From: Caballeronia udeis
GTDB taxonomy: Bacteria > Pseudomonadota > Gammaproteobacteria > Burkholderiales > Burkholderiaceae
Length of the DNA stretch: 64,000 bases
Assembly (NCBI RefSeq): GCF_001544555.2
Contig: NZ_FCOK02000011.1
Location: forward strand, 96,284 to 160,283
Direction: 5' to 3'
Below, one piece after another: positions 32,060 to 40,479 of this stretch. How positions within the stretch are numbered: position 1 is the first letter of the stretch; each line of letters starts with the position of its first letter. The notes under the pieces were generated by a model, which worked only from the letters and a program-made list of their open reading frames with translations, did no database searches and was not told the DNA's origin. The position numbers and the translations under genes were made by a program.

Positions 32060-34828
32060 ATGGCCTCTATCGACGAACTCAAACGCCGCATCGACTTGCA
32101 TCAACTCGCCGACCGTCTCGGCCTGAAGCAAGGCAAGGGTGGCGATAAAGCCCTCTATCACTCGCCGCACCATCCCGACAAGCACCCTTCGCTCTCGATC
32201 TATCAGGGACACCCCAAGTACGGCACGGGTTGGAAAGATCACAGCGGCGACGCTGGTGGCTCCTGCATTGACCTAGTGATGCACGTTCAAGGCTGCACCG
32301 TGTCGGACGCGATGAAATACCTGCACGACGCGTTCGGCATCCCCTACGACACCCCGACCAACTCGGCGCCGGCTCGAGAAAAATCGCGTTGCGACTACAT
32401 CGCCGAACGTTCGCTCGGCCATGCCGAGAAGGTGCGCGCCTACCTCACCGGCCGAGGCATTAGCGACGCCGCGATCGACGCGGCAATCAAGGCCAAGACC
32501 CTTGGCTATAACGACTACACCAGCTCCACGAAGAAGCCCGGCGAAGTCGGCTTTTGCGGACCCTCGGCAGCTTTTATTGTCAGGCCCATGAACCGCACCG
32601 ACGTGGTCGCCGTTGACATGCGGTTCATCGACCCTGCCCTCAATGGGGACGTGAAAACGCAAACACAGGGCGAGAAAGACGGCCACGGCTGGACGGCCGA
32701 CCCGCGCAAGCTCGCCCGCGCGCAACGCGTCATTCTGGTCGAAAGCTCGATTAATGCCCTCTCGATCGACACCTGTGCGATACCCGGCACGGCCGCCGTC
32801 TCGATTCGCGGCATCGGCAACGCCGAGAACATCGACTTTTCGTTTCTGATCGGCAAGCAGGTGGTGATCTGCATGGACAACGACGCCCCCTTTCCAGATG
32901 GGCATCACCGTGCAGGGCACCGCCCAGGGCCGGAAGCCGCCTGGACCATTTATGAGCGTCTGACCGCCTTGAATATATCGGCGAGCCTGGTCGATCAATC
33001 CGACTGGATTCAAGACCTGGCAGACGGCGCGAACAAGACGGCGCCAATCAATGACGTCAATGACTTTCTGTTAATGCGCGACGCCGCCTCACTCGCCAAG
33101 GCGCTGAACACGTTCGAGCAATGGTTAATCCCCGGCATGGCCGGCAATGCCACGCACAAAGGAAAGCGCCGCGTCTATCTGCCCGAACACGACTACGCGC
33201 TCTACTGGCGGTTTCGCACCCACCTCGATTTCACGCGCTATATCACCCGCATGGAACGCAAGGAGGATTCGGACGTTGAAACACCGACCTACGGCGACCT
33301 ATGCGGTTTTCGGGTGGCCTCGCTCTCACGCGTGGCGGTCGCGAGCGCGTCGTCGACGATGACCGGCGACGTGGACCAAGCGCCGAACGTCTATTTTGCG
33401 GCGACCGTGCAAACGCCGCGGCATGGTTCGAAGCTCACCCGCAAGGTGATGCTCGATGACCAGCTCCACAACAACACGCATTGGCTGAAATTCGGCCCGA
33501 TCTGGAAGCCCGCCGAATTTTCGCGGATGGTCTCGATTCTGGAACGCACGGCCGACCTCGGCGCGCGCAACGCCGCGAACTTCGTCGGCCTCGCCTGGCG
33601 CGACGGTGCGCTCACGGTGAATGAAGGCCCTGATTGTTATTTCACCGACGCCGAAAAGCAGTGCCCGTATCACAACCTGACCTTTCCGAGCGGCGCGCGG
33701 ACCGATGCTCGCCGCGTCATCACGGCATACCAACAGACCTTCAAGGAAAACGCGGCGGCCATCCCGCTGGTGTGGGCGCTCGGCGGCCACCTGAAAGCGA
33801 TGCTGGGGTTTTGGCCGCATATCACCGTGCAGGCCGACAAGGGCGCCGGCAAATCGACGCTCATTAAACGGCTCGAACGCTCGATCGCCTTCACGATGTT
33901 TTCCGGGCAGAGCTTGCAGACCGAATTCCGGCTTTTGACGAGCATCAGCCACACGAGCCACCCGGTAGGCTGGGAAGAGCTATCCGCGCGCCGGCAAGAG
34001 GTGATCGACAAGGCGGTCGGCCTGCTTCAGGAAAACTACCAGTACACGGTGACCCGGCGCGGCGCCGATATGACCGAATACCTATTGTGCGCACCGGTCA
34101 TGCTGGCGGGCGAAGACGTTCCTGTGCGCAGTTTGCTCGGCAAGCTGGTCCGTACCACCTTGACCGGCAAACGCGGCCCACTGCTGCCCGACGACCTGCC
34201 CCGCTTTCCGGTACGCGAATGGCTGGAATTCCTCGCTGGTTTGAACAAGCGCGAGGTGCTCGATCACTACCGCGCGCTGCGCGAGCGGTGTCTCACCAAC
34301 AGCCGCGCCAGCGGCGCCGACGACGGCGCGTTGCGTATGGCCGGCAATTACTCGGCCGTGGCGCTGGCCTGGCACTACCTGTGTGAGTTCGCCGGCATGG
34401 ATGACGGCGAAAGCGCGTTCTTTCACGACTTGCTCGCCGAGATGAACGGCCACATTGCGGAAACAAGCGCCGACCGCGAGCCGTGGGTGTGGATTCTCGA
34501 AACCGTGCTCTCCGAGATCGATGGCGGCAACTACAAACACCCGTACACCTTCGATATGGTCGACGGCGAGTTCTGCATTTTGCTGCGCACCGGGCACGTG
34601 ATGGATCACATCGCTCACACCGGAAGCTTGCGCGACAAGTGGAACGGGCTGCCGGTCAAGTCCGATCGCGTGTTCAAGAAGCAGCTCCAACAGGCCGGCG
34701 TCGTGGTCGGCACGAAGGAAGTCGAGCGACGTATTTTCATGCGCCGCGTGCCTTACCTGACCCCGATCTCGCTGCGCCGCCTCGAAGCCTTCGGCCTGCA
34801 TGTGTCGGTGCGGGAGGATCTGTGCTGA
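32060..34828 (+). CDS. Primase-helicase type replication protein
   Basis: 922 aa. The N-terminal 75 residues align in pattern with CHC2 primase zinc domains, but the usual Cys are mostly His or Tyr (YHSPHH, KDHSGDAGGSC). A Toprim domain follows (ILVESSINALS near 226, VVICMDNDAP near 270). The ATPase part has Walker A K594-G-A-G-K-S-T600 (ADKGAGKSTLIKR), and DUF927-like surroundings. It replaces the P2 gpA nickase, so replication is probably theta-type from a nearby origin, as with P4 alpha. The repeat region 35033-35354 lies just downstream. Confidence 0.85.
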   Translation: MASIDELKRRIDLHQLADRLGLKQGKGGDKALYHSPHHPDKHPSLSIYQGHPKYGTGWKDHSGDAGGSCIDLVMHVQGCTVSDAMKYLHDAFGIPYDTPTNSAPAREKSRCDYIAERSLGHAEKVRAYLTGRGISDAAIDAAIKAKTLGYNDYTSSTKKPGEVGFCGPSAAFIVRPMNRTDVVAVDMRFIDPALNGDVKTQTQGEKDGHGWTADPRKLARAQRVILVESSINALSIDTCAIPGTAAVSIRGIGNAENIDFSFLIGKQVVICMDNDAPFPDGHHRAGHRPGPEAAWTIYERLTALNISASLVDQSDWIQDLADGANKTAPINDVNDFLLMRDAASLAKALNTFEQWLIPGMAGNATHKGKRRVYLPEHDYALYWRFRTHLDFTRYITRMERKEDSDVETPTYGDLCGFRVASLSRVAVASASSTMTGDVDQAPNVYFAATVQTPRHGSKLTRKVMLDDQLHNNTHWLKFGPIWKPAEFSRMVSILERTADLGARNAANFVGLAWRDGALTVNEGPDCYFTDAEKQCPYHNLTFPSGARTDARRVITAYQQTFKENAAAIPLVWALGGHLKAMLGFWPHITVQADKGAGKSTLIKRLERSIAFTMFSGQSLQTEFRLLTSISHTSHPVGWEELSARRQEVIDKAVGLLQENYQYTVTRRGADMTEYLLCAPVMLAGEDVPVRSLLGKLVRTTLTGKRGPLLPDDLPRFPVREWLEFLAGLNKREVLDHYRALRERCLTNSRASGADDGALRMAGNYSAVALAWHYLCEFAGMDDGESAFFHDLLAEMNGHIAETSADREPWVWILETVLSEIDGGNYKHPYTFDMVDGEFCILLRTGHVMDHIAHTGSLRDKWNGLPVKSDRVFKKQLQQAGVVVGTKEVERRIFMRRVPYLTPISLRRLEAFGLHVSVREDLC

Positions 34829-35399
34829 ACGCCGCCCACCTCACGAACCCGAGTCGGCGTCCGAGCGGCCGCATAGCTTCGCTTGCTCATTCAGGCCGTC
34901 CGAAAGCACGAACGATGAACGAAAGAGGGCTGGCGGGCGGAATCGACCGGCGGCAAGGCACGGACAGCGCACGTGACACGTGGTTTTCAATACCCACCGC
35001 GCCTAAGTCATTGATTCTTGTAAAGAGTGCCGCCACGACTGATACGGCGTTTGCCACGAGTTACCGTGTTTTTGCCACGAGTCAGTTTTTGCACCGTCGC
35101 CGCAAGCCGTCCTCTTTTTCTCTCTCTAAATTATTGAAAGAAAAGAAGAAAGAAGGCTATGAAGCAAAGGAATTCCGAGACACCGGCGCGCCACGAGTTG
35201 ATCTCGATTTGCCATCAGTTAGAAGGGCTGCCTATTTTTTGGGCCACGAGTTCCACGTGTTGTCCATGCCTGACTCGTGGCATTTGATGGCGTCCGTTTT
35301 CTTTGAAATCAGTGACTTACCGATGATCCACCGGCCCGCCACGTGTCCACGAGTTGCACTGCGTGTGGTTCGGCTGCGCACTCAATCGGAGGCCGGTCG
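34829..35399. other. Noncoding region with repeats, candidate origin
   Basis: 571 bases between the primase-helicase and the HTH gene. It holds the CCACGAGT repeats and, between copies, an AT- and purine-rich stretch at about 35100-35180 with a pyrimidine run, then GAAAGAAAAGAAGAAAGAAGG. A 162-codon open frame from 34915 exists but shows no family resemblance. Confidence 0.55.
35033..35354. repeat. CCACGAGT iterons
   Basis: Exact CCACGAGT starts at 35054, 35075, 35191, 35244 and 35347, one inverted copy covers 35273-35280, and a near copy CCACGACT starts at 35033. The first three are spaced exactly 21 bp. The next gaps are 116 and 53 bp (close to 11 and 5 helical turns) and 103 bp. Flanks agree in TTTGCCACGAGTTAC for the best copies. 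Such phased repeats with an AT-rich gap are typical of replication origins of P4 and plasmids. Confidence 0.75.
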
Positions 35400-35735
35400 G
35401 TGAACACAGTTGACCTGGTGCAAGCGGCGGCGATGCTCGGCGCTCACCCTGAGACGGTGCGGCTCAAGGCCAAGGCCGGCGAGCTACCCGGCCGGAAAGT
35501 CGGCAAGCGCTGGATGTTTTCGGTAGTTGCCCTGCAGCGTTACCTCAGCGGAGAATGGATTCCGCGAGTTGTGCAGGGCGAGCACGTTGAGGAAGTTAAA
35601 ACATGTCGCTCTACAAACGGAGTAGAAGTCCAAACTGGTATTACCGGCTATCCCCGCCGAATGGCGGTCCAGTCGTACAAGGCAGCACTGGCACCAGTAA
35701 CAAAGAGCAGGCGCAGGAGTTCTACGACCGCCTGA
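35400..35735 (+). CDS. HTH protein, putative excisionase
   Basis: 111 aa from GTG 35400. The N-terminal 55 residues are a MerR-like HTH_17 domain (NTVDLVQAAAMLGAHPETVRLKAKAGELPG, KRWMFSVVALQRYL), the fold of many excisionases and AlpA-type regulators. The second half lacks resemblance and is Arg/Ser-rich. It overlaps the integrase gene by 133 bases in another frame. Gene order (HTH then integrase, both rightward, att beyond) suggests control of excision. Confidence 0.75.
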   Translation: MNTVDLVQAAAMLGAHPETVRLKAKAGELPGRKVGKRWMFSVVALQRYLSGEWIPRVVQGEHVEEVKTCRSTNGVEVQTGITGYPRRMAVQSYKAALAPVTKSRRRSSTTA

Positions 35736-36679
35736 AGGTGGATCTGTGGAATCAGGCCAAGCTCGGTCACAAGCCGCGCTACACCTGGAACGATGCAGTT
35801 GTGCGCTACGTCGCCGAACGCGAAGGCATCGCGAGTCTCGAAACCAGCAAGACACACCTGCGGTGGCTCGATCAGCACCTGTCCGGCGTGCAGTTAGCCG
35901 ATATCGACCGCAACCGGATTGACGCAATTGCGCATGTAAAACGGATGGAACCCCGAGTCATCCAGACGCACAAGGGTCCGAAGATGCTCGGGCGCAACGT
36001 CAGCGCAGGAACGGTCAACCGCGTGATTGGCGTGCTCAAAGCGGTCCTGAACGCCGCGGTTGAATGGGAGTGGATCGACCGGGTGCCAAGGACGAAAAAG
36101 ACGAAAATCGTGTCGCGCCGGATACGCTGGTTGACGTTGGCGGAAGCCGAACGTCTGCTGGCCGAGTTGCCGACGCACTTGGCCGACATGGCGCAGTTCA
36201 GCCTCGAAACCGGGTTGCGCCGCGCCAACGTGACGGGCCTGCAGTGGTCGCAGGTTGATCTGGTGCGGCGCGTCGCGTGGATTCATCCGGACCAGGCCAA
36301 AGCCCGCAAGGCGATCACGGTGCCGCTGTCGGACACGGCAGTCGCGGTGCTACGGCGACAGCGCGCGAAGAAGCGCAAGCCGGAATACGTCGAAAGCGTG
36401 TTCGTGTACCACGGCAAGCAGGTCTACCAGACGGTGACGGCGGCATGGACCAAAGCGTGCAAGCGCGCCGGCATCCGCGATTTCCGCTGGCACGATCTGC
36501 GCCATACCTGGGCAAGCTGGCATGTGCAGCGCGGCACGCCGTTACAGGTCTTGAAGGAGTTGGGAGGATGGGAAACGCTGGAGATGGTGCAACGCTACGC
36601 GCACCTGTCGGCCGATCACCTGGCGCGCTGGGTTCAGCCGCACACGCAGGTCGTCGACCTGCAGACGGCCGCCGGCTGA
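35603..36679 (+). CDS. int: Tyrosine-type integrase
   Basis: 358 aa. The arm and core-binding N-terminal half ends about residue 165. The catalytic half has R206 (TGLRRANV), H297-D-L-R300-H, W323 (GGW) and Y332 (RYAHLS). All needed residues are present, so the enzyme should be active. GAGGAAG precedes the ATG by a few bases. The gene ends 74 bases before attR, inside the tRNA-Arg 3' end. It integrates and, with an excisionase, removes the element. Confidence 0.95.
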   Translation: MSLYKRSRSPNWYYRLSPPNGGPVVQGSTGTSNKEQAQEFYDRLKVDLWNQAKLGHKPRYTWNDAVVRYVAEREGIASLETSKTHLRWLDQHLSGVQLADIDRNRIDAIAHVKRMEPRVIQTHKGPKMLGRNVSAGTVNRVIGVLKAVLNAAVEWEWIDRVPRTKKTKIVSRRIRWLTLAEAERLLAELPTHLADMAQFSLETGLRRANVTGLQWSQVDLVRRVAWIHPDQAKARKAITVPLSDTAVAVLRRQRAKKRKPEYVESVFVYHGKQVYQTVTAAWTKACKRAGIRDFRWHDLRHTWASWHVQRGTPLQVLKELGGWETLEMVQRYAHLSADHLARWVQPHTQVVDLQTAAG

Positions 36680-36705
36680 CTGTACTAACTGTATTTTCAC
36701 TGTAC
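36679..36705. repeat. Candidate integrase arm-type sites, right
   Basis: ACTGTA occurs at 36679, 36688 and 36699. Bases 36688-36705 equal 2277-2294 at the left end. Confidence 0.6.
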
Positions 36706-36752
36706 TGGAGGGAAATGCTGAAGCGAGAAAACCGCTGAAACCCTTGTCAGGA

Positions 36753-36798
36753 TTGGTGCGCCCGGCTGGGATCGAACCAGCAACCCCTGCCTTCGGAG
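36753..36798. repeat. attR, 46 bp within tRNA-Arg
   Basis: Identical to attL (2125-2170). It begins one base beyond the encoded CCA end and stops inside the anticodon arm, so the tRNA gene is restored by the element. Confidence 0.95.
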
Positions 36799-36829
36799 GG
36801 CAGTACTCTATCCATTGAGCTACGGGCGC
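36754..36829 (-). tRNA. tRNA-Arg, anticodon CCG
   Basis: A 76-base cloverleaf including encoded CCA. The acceptor stem GCGCCCG pairs with CGGGCGC, and the D arm has GCTC/GAGT. The anticodon arm CTGCC-CTCCGAA-GGCAG gives anticodon CCG, which reads CGG. The T arm has GGTTCGATCC. The gene is intact although its 3' half is the phage attachment site. Confidence 0.97.
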
Positions 36830-37162
36830 GTATGACCGCGGGCACCGCGTTCCATATACAAAACAATGGAGGCAGGGCCGCTGCGAGTCCGAAACAATAC
36901 CTGTTTTCCGCCGATCCGTCCACCGCAAGGACCAGGCCAACTTACAACCAGCGCCGCTAACGCCATCGCCCGCAGCACCGAAATCCGGGTTAACACGCGC
37001 TGCGACAGGCCTTTCCGGGCGCGCCGCCACGTAAACGTTCCGTCTATAATCGACCGTGCTGGTGAAAACCATCACGAACGCCCCAGAAAGTCGTTGTTGC
37101 TGTCACGCTGTTGCTGAACCGACGCTGAACCGACTCACAAATAAAAGGGAGACGAGACGAGC
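36830..37162. other. Intergenic between tRNA-Arg and cytochrome gene
   Basis: 333 bases. A TATAAT at 37045-37050 reads towards the cytochrome gene, but I see no good -35 at the right distance. The tRNA promoter must also lie here, on the minus strand. No gene seen. Confidence 0.45.
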
Positions 37163-38068
37163 ATGAGTGAAGCACCCCACGGAGTCCCGATCAAAACGCC
37201 AGGCCAACTCATTGCGGCAATAGTCGCCGGGTTCGCCGTCCCTATCGTCGTGATCGTCCTGTTGGCCGTCTACGTCAACAACACGACACGCATCGGCGCC
37301 GGCACCGATTCCCTCTCCGAAGCGGAAGTGGCCGCGCGCGTTGCCCCTGTCGCCCAAGTCGACATACGCGACGCCAACGCCCCCCACGTGTATAAAACCG
37401 GTGAAGAAGTCTTCAAAGCCGTCTGCACGACCTGCCACACGGCCGGCGTAGCGGGCGCACCCAAGTTCGGCAATGCCGGCGACTGGGCGCCCCGCATTGC
37501 GCAAGGCTATGACACCCTGCTTCACAACGCGCTCAACGGCAAAGGCGCCATGCCCGCACGCGGCGGCACCAGCCCCGACGACTACAGCGACTTCGAAATC
37601 GCCCGCGCAGTCGTCTATATGGCTAACGACGGCGGTGGAAAATTCGCCGAACCCGCGCAACCGGCACCGGGCGCTGCAGCAGGCGCATCGGCAGCAGCAC
37701 CGGCGAGCGGAGCCGCAGCAGGCGCGGCCTCGACCGACAACGCCCAGGCCGCCGCCGCAGTCGCGGCGCTGGCGAACGTGCCGCAAGCGAGCCCGGGTGC
37801 TGCAGCAGGCACAGAAAGCGCGGACGCATCGCAAGCTGGCAAGACGCTTTACACGCAGGTCTGCCAGGCCTGTCACGCGGCCGGCGTGCTCAACGCCCCG
37901 AAATATGGGGACAAGGACGCGTGGGCCCCGCGCCTGAAAGACCCGATGGACACCGTCTACAACTACGCGCTGCACGGCAAGGGCGCAATGCCACCCAAGG
38001 GCGGATCAACCGCATCCGATGCCGACGTGAAAGCCGCCGTCGATTACATGGTCGCAGCCGTCAAATAG
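37163..38068 (+). CDS. Dihaem cytochrome c, membrane-anchored, c5-like
   Basis: 301 aa. One N-terminal membrane helix (about 17-40) anchors two cytochrome c domains. Their haem motifs are CTTCH (about 93) and CQACH (about 235), each followed by a GAP/APK...GKGAMP...G pattern with the axial Met. An Ala/Gly/Pro-rich linker (about 155-210) joins them. It is a periplasmic electron carrier, probably to a terminal oxidase. GGGAGA precedes the ATG, and a bidirectional terminator follows. Confidence 0.92.
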   Translation: MSEAPHGVPIKTPGQLIAAIVAGFAVPIVVIVLLAVYVNNTTRIGAGTDSLSEAEVAARVAPVAQVDIRDANAPHVYKTGEEVFKAVCTTCHTAGVAGAPKFGNAGDWAPRIAQGYDTLLHNALNGKGAMPARGGTSPDDYSDFEIARAVVYMANDGGGKFAEPAQPAPGAAAGASAAAPASGAAAGAASTDNAQAAAAVAALANVPQASPGAAAGTESADASQAGKTLYTQVCQACHAAGVLNAPKYGDKDAWAPRLKDPMDTVYNYALHGKGAMPPKGGSTASDADVKAAVDYMVAAVK

Positions 38069-38096
38069 CCGCTCTCCATCAGGCACCGCAAATAAA

Positions 38097-38128
38097 AACC
38101 CTGCGCAAAGCAAAACGCAGGGTTTTTT
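38097..38128. terminator. Bidirectional terminator
   Basis: AACCCTGCG (38097-38105) pairs with CGCAGGGTT (38116-38124), a 9-bp stem, then T to 38128. The other strand has a run of T before 38097, so it can also end the convergent helicase transcript. Confidence 0.9.
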
Positions 38129-38154
38129 AATGCCACCAAGGCCAGCCGAAACAA

Positions 38155-40260
38155 TCAAGCCGGTTTCTGCAGCAACTCTTTCAGCCGCGCCATCCGGTCC
38201 TTCGGCGACATCGGCGCTTCTTCCTCGGTTGGCGGCGGTGCATCGTCGAGAAGCATTTCCGGGATAAACCGCGACGGCTCGCACACTACCGTCTCGCGCG
38301 CCCGCTTGCGCTTCTTGCACCAGTTCAGATGAAGGCTGCGCTGGGCGCGCGTGATCGCCACGTACATCAGCCGCCGCTCTTCCTCGATTCGGCCGGTGTC
38401 CACCGGCGCGTCCGCGTCCGCATCAGGATTGCCACGGTGCGGCATGATCCCTTCCTCCACACCGACCAAAAACACGTGCGGATATTCCAGCCCCTTCGAC
38501 GCATGGACCGTCGTCAGCCGCACGGCATCGGGATTCTCGTCCTTGCCCTCGAGCATGGACATCAGCGCGACGGTCTGGATCAGGCCGAGCAGGTTCTTGC
38601 CTTCATCGCCGAAACCATCGACGTTGTCATAACCCGTGGCCTCCGAATCCTCGGACGGCTCCGCCTCCGGCTTCGTGCCCTTTTTCTTCAGCCACTCGCA
38701 GAATTCCAGCACGTTCTGCCACTTCGATTGCGCCTGCCGTTCGTCGTGGGCATCGTAGAGATAGGCCTCGTAATGGATCGCCTCCATCATGTCGTCGAGC
38801 ACCTGGGTGGCCGGATCGCGTCCCGCCCGATCGGACAGGCGCTGCATCCATTCGCAAAACGCACGCAACGGCTCGACCTGCCGCGCCGACAACCGCGCTT
38901 CAATGCCGCCCATGAACACGGCTTCGAACAGCGACACCTTCGCCTGCCCCGCGAACGAGCCCAGCGCTTCGAGCGTGGTATTGCCAACGCCTCGCCGCGG
39001 AGTGGTGATCGCGCGGATGAACGCGGGATCGTCGTCGGGATTCGCGATCAGCCGTAAATACGAGACGATGTCCTTGATCTCGGCTTTATCGAAGAACGAT
39101 TGGCCGCCCGACAGCACATACGGAATCCGCTCGCGCCGCAACACCTGTTCGAAGATGCGTGCCTGAAAATTCCCACGATACAAAATGGCGTAGTCGCGAA
39201 ACGCCGCGCGCCGCTCGAACTTATGTGCCGAGAGCCGGAACACGACCGATTCCGCTTCATGCTCTTCATCGTTGCAAGCGGTGACGGTAATGGAGTCGCC
39301 CATGCCGTGTTCGGACCACAGCTTCTTTTCGAACAGCTTCGGGTTGTTTGCAATGACGTTGTTGGCGGCCGTCAGAATACGCACGGTCGACCGGTAGTTC
39401 TGCTCGAGCTTCACCACGTGCAACTTCGGAAAGTCCTTGCCCAACTGCGCCAGGTTCTCCAGCGTCGCGCCGCGCCAGCCGTAGATGGCCTGGTCGTCAT
39501 CGCCCACGGCCGTGAACGCCGCACGCGGACCGGCCAGCAGTTTCAGCAGTTCGTACTGGCAGGTGTTCGTGTCCTGATACTCGTCGATCAGCAGATACCG
39601 CAGCCGGTTCTGCCACTTTTCGCGAACTTGCTCGTTCTCGGCGAAAAGCTGCGCGGGCTTCAGGATCAGATCGTCGAAATCGAGCGCCTGATACGCATGG
39701 AGCGTCGCCACATAGCTGCGAAAGACGATGGCCGCCTGCATCTCGTCCTCGTTCGACGCGCTCGCCGACGCCTGATCCGGCGACATCATGCCGTTTTTCC
39801 ACAGCGAAATAATCGACTGGACCTTGCGGATCAGGCCTTTGTCCGTCGTTCCAAGCTGCTCCTGGACCAGACCGAAACAATCGCTGGAATCCATGATCGA
39901 GAACTGCGGTTTCAGGCCGACGTGCTCGGCCTCCTGCCGCATGATCTGCACGCCGAGCGAGTGAAACGTCGAGATGGTCAACTGGTTCACCGGCACCCGG
40001 CGGCCTTCCTTGCCGGGCGTAGTGAGCGTCTTCCCTTCGAGCAGCTTGGCCGTGCGCTCGCGCATTTCGAGGGCGGCCTTGTTCGTGAAGGTCAGCGCGG
40101 CAATGTGCTTCGGCTCGAAACCTTTGCCTTCGATCAGATGGGCGATCTTCTGGGTGATCACGCGCGTCTTGCCGCTGCCGGCGCCGGCAAGGACAAGACA
40201 GGGGCCATCGAGATAGCGCACCGCTTCGGATTGCGCGGCGTTCATACCTGCTGCGGACAT
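38155..40260 (-). CDS. rep: Rep/UvrD-family ATP-dependent DNA helicase
   Basis: 701 aa. SF1A motifs are in order: Q motif NAAQSEAV, motif I GAGSGKTR (about 28-35), TFTNKAA, motif II DEYQDTN (about 225), GDDDQAIYGWRGA, QNYRST, VHASKGLEY and VAITRAQ. The start at 40260 is chosen; a second Met lies five codons in. Rep moves 3'-5' and clears protein blocks ahead of forks; P2 and some filamentous phages need host Rep. The assignment Rep over UvrD rests on length and style. Confidence 0.88.
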   Translation of the reverse strand: MSAAGMNAAQSEAVRYLDGPCLVLAGAGSGKTRVITQKIAHLIEGKGFEPKHIAALTFTNKAALEMRERTAKLLEGKTLTTPGKEGRRVPVNQLTISTFHSLGVQIMRQEAEHVGLKPQFSIMDSSDCFGLVQEQLGTTDKGLIRKVQSIISLWKNGMMSPDQASASASNEDEMQAAIVFRSYVATLHAYQALDFDDLILKPAQLFAENEQVREKWQNRLRYLLIDEYQDTNTCQYELLKLLAGPRAAFTAVGDDDQAIYGWRGATLENLAQLGKDFPKLHVVKLEQNYRSTVRILTAANNVIANNPKLFEKKLWSEHGMGDSITVTACNDEEHEAESVVFRLSAHKFERRAAFRDYAILYRGNFQARIFEQVLRRERIPYVLSGGQSFFDKAEIKDIVSYLRLIANPDDDPAFIRAITTPRRGVGNTTLEALGSFAGQAKVSLFEAVFMGGIEARLSARQVEPLRAFCEWMQRLSDRAGRDPATQVLDDMMEAIHYEAYLYDAHDERQAQSKWQNVLEFCEWLKKKGTKPEAEPSEDSEATGYDNVDGFGDEGKNLLGLIQTVALMSMLEGKDENPDAVRLTTVHASKGLEYPHVFLVGVEEGIMPHRGNPDADADAPVDTGRIEEERRLMYVAITRAQRSLHLNWCKKRKRARETVVCEPSRFIPEMLLDDAPPPTEEEAPMSPKDRMARLKELLQKPA

Positions 40261-40479
40261 CGTTCGGACACTTTGAGATGCGTAAATCGGGCGGACGTTT
40301 CAGCTGCCGGAAATACGCGGTGGTGAGCAAGATGGTGAGCAAAATTGCGCCTCTTCGAAGCGGGCGCAATTTCGAGAGCGCGATGTTAACACGGAAGAAA
40401 CCCTCTCTCGAAGGCAATGGTTCTGGCCCTTTCCGCCCATGCCACAATACCGGCATCGCCAAGACAACAGGATGCCCAC

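Larger units (their letters stand above)
2125..36798. mobile_element. P2-like prophage integrated in tRNA-Arg(CCG)
   Basis: The ends are defined by an identical 46-bp sequence at 2125-2170 and 36753-36798. The right copy is the 3' half of an intact tRNA-Arg and the left is a bare duplicate. A tyrosine integrase lies 74 bp inside the right end. The late region follows P2 gene order closely: portal and terminase leftward, then scaffold, capsid, small terminase, head completion, lysis, tail, sheath, tube, tape measure and gpD rightward. Repressor, Ogr-like activator, a primase-helicase and an HTH excisionase candidate form the early side. All essential morphogenesis frames appear open, so the prophage may be functional. 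The replication and cargo genes differ from P2. Confidence 0.95.

Noticed and set aside
35033..35354. CRISPR array
   Set aside because: The repeated unit is only 8-10 bp, spacing is irregular after the first three, and there is an inverted copy and no cas genes.
34915..35403. 162-codon frame across the CCACGAGT repeats
   Set aside because: No family resemblance. The repeats fall in it without periodic protein structure, so I treat the region as noncoding; protein data could change this.
39100..40326. 408-codon plus-strand frame over the Rep helicase gene
   Set aside because: The helicase motifs are complete on the minus strand.
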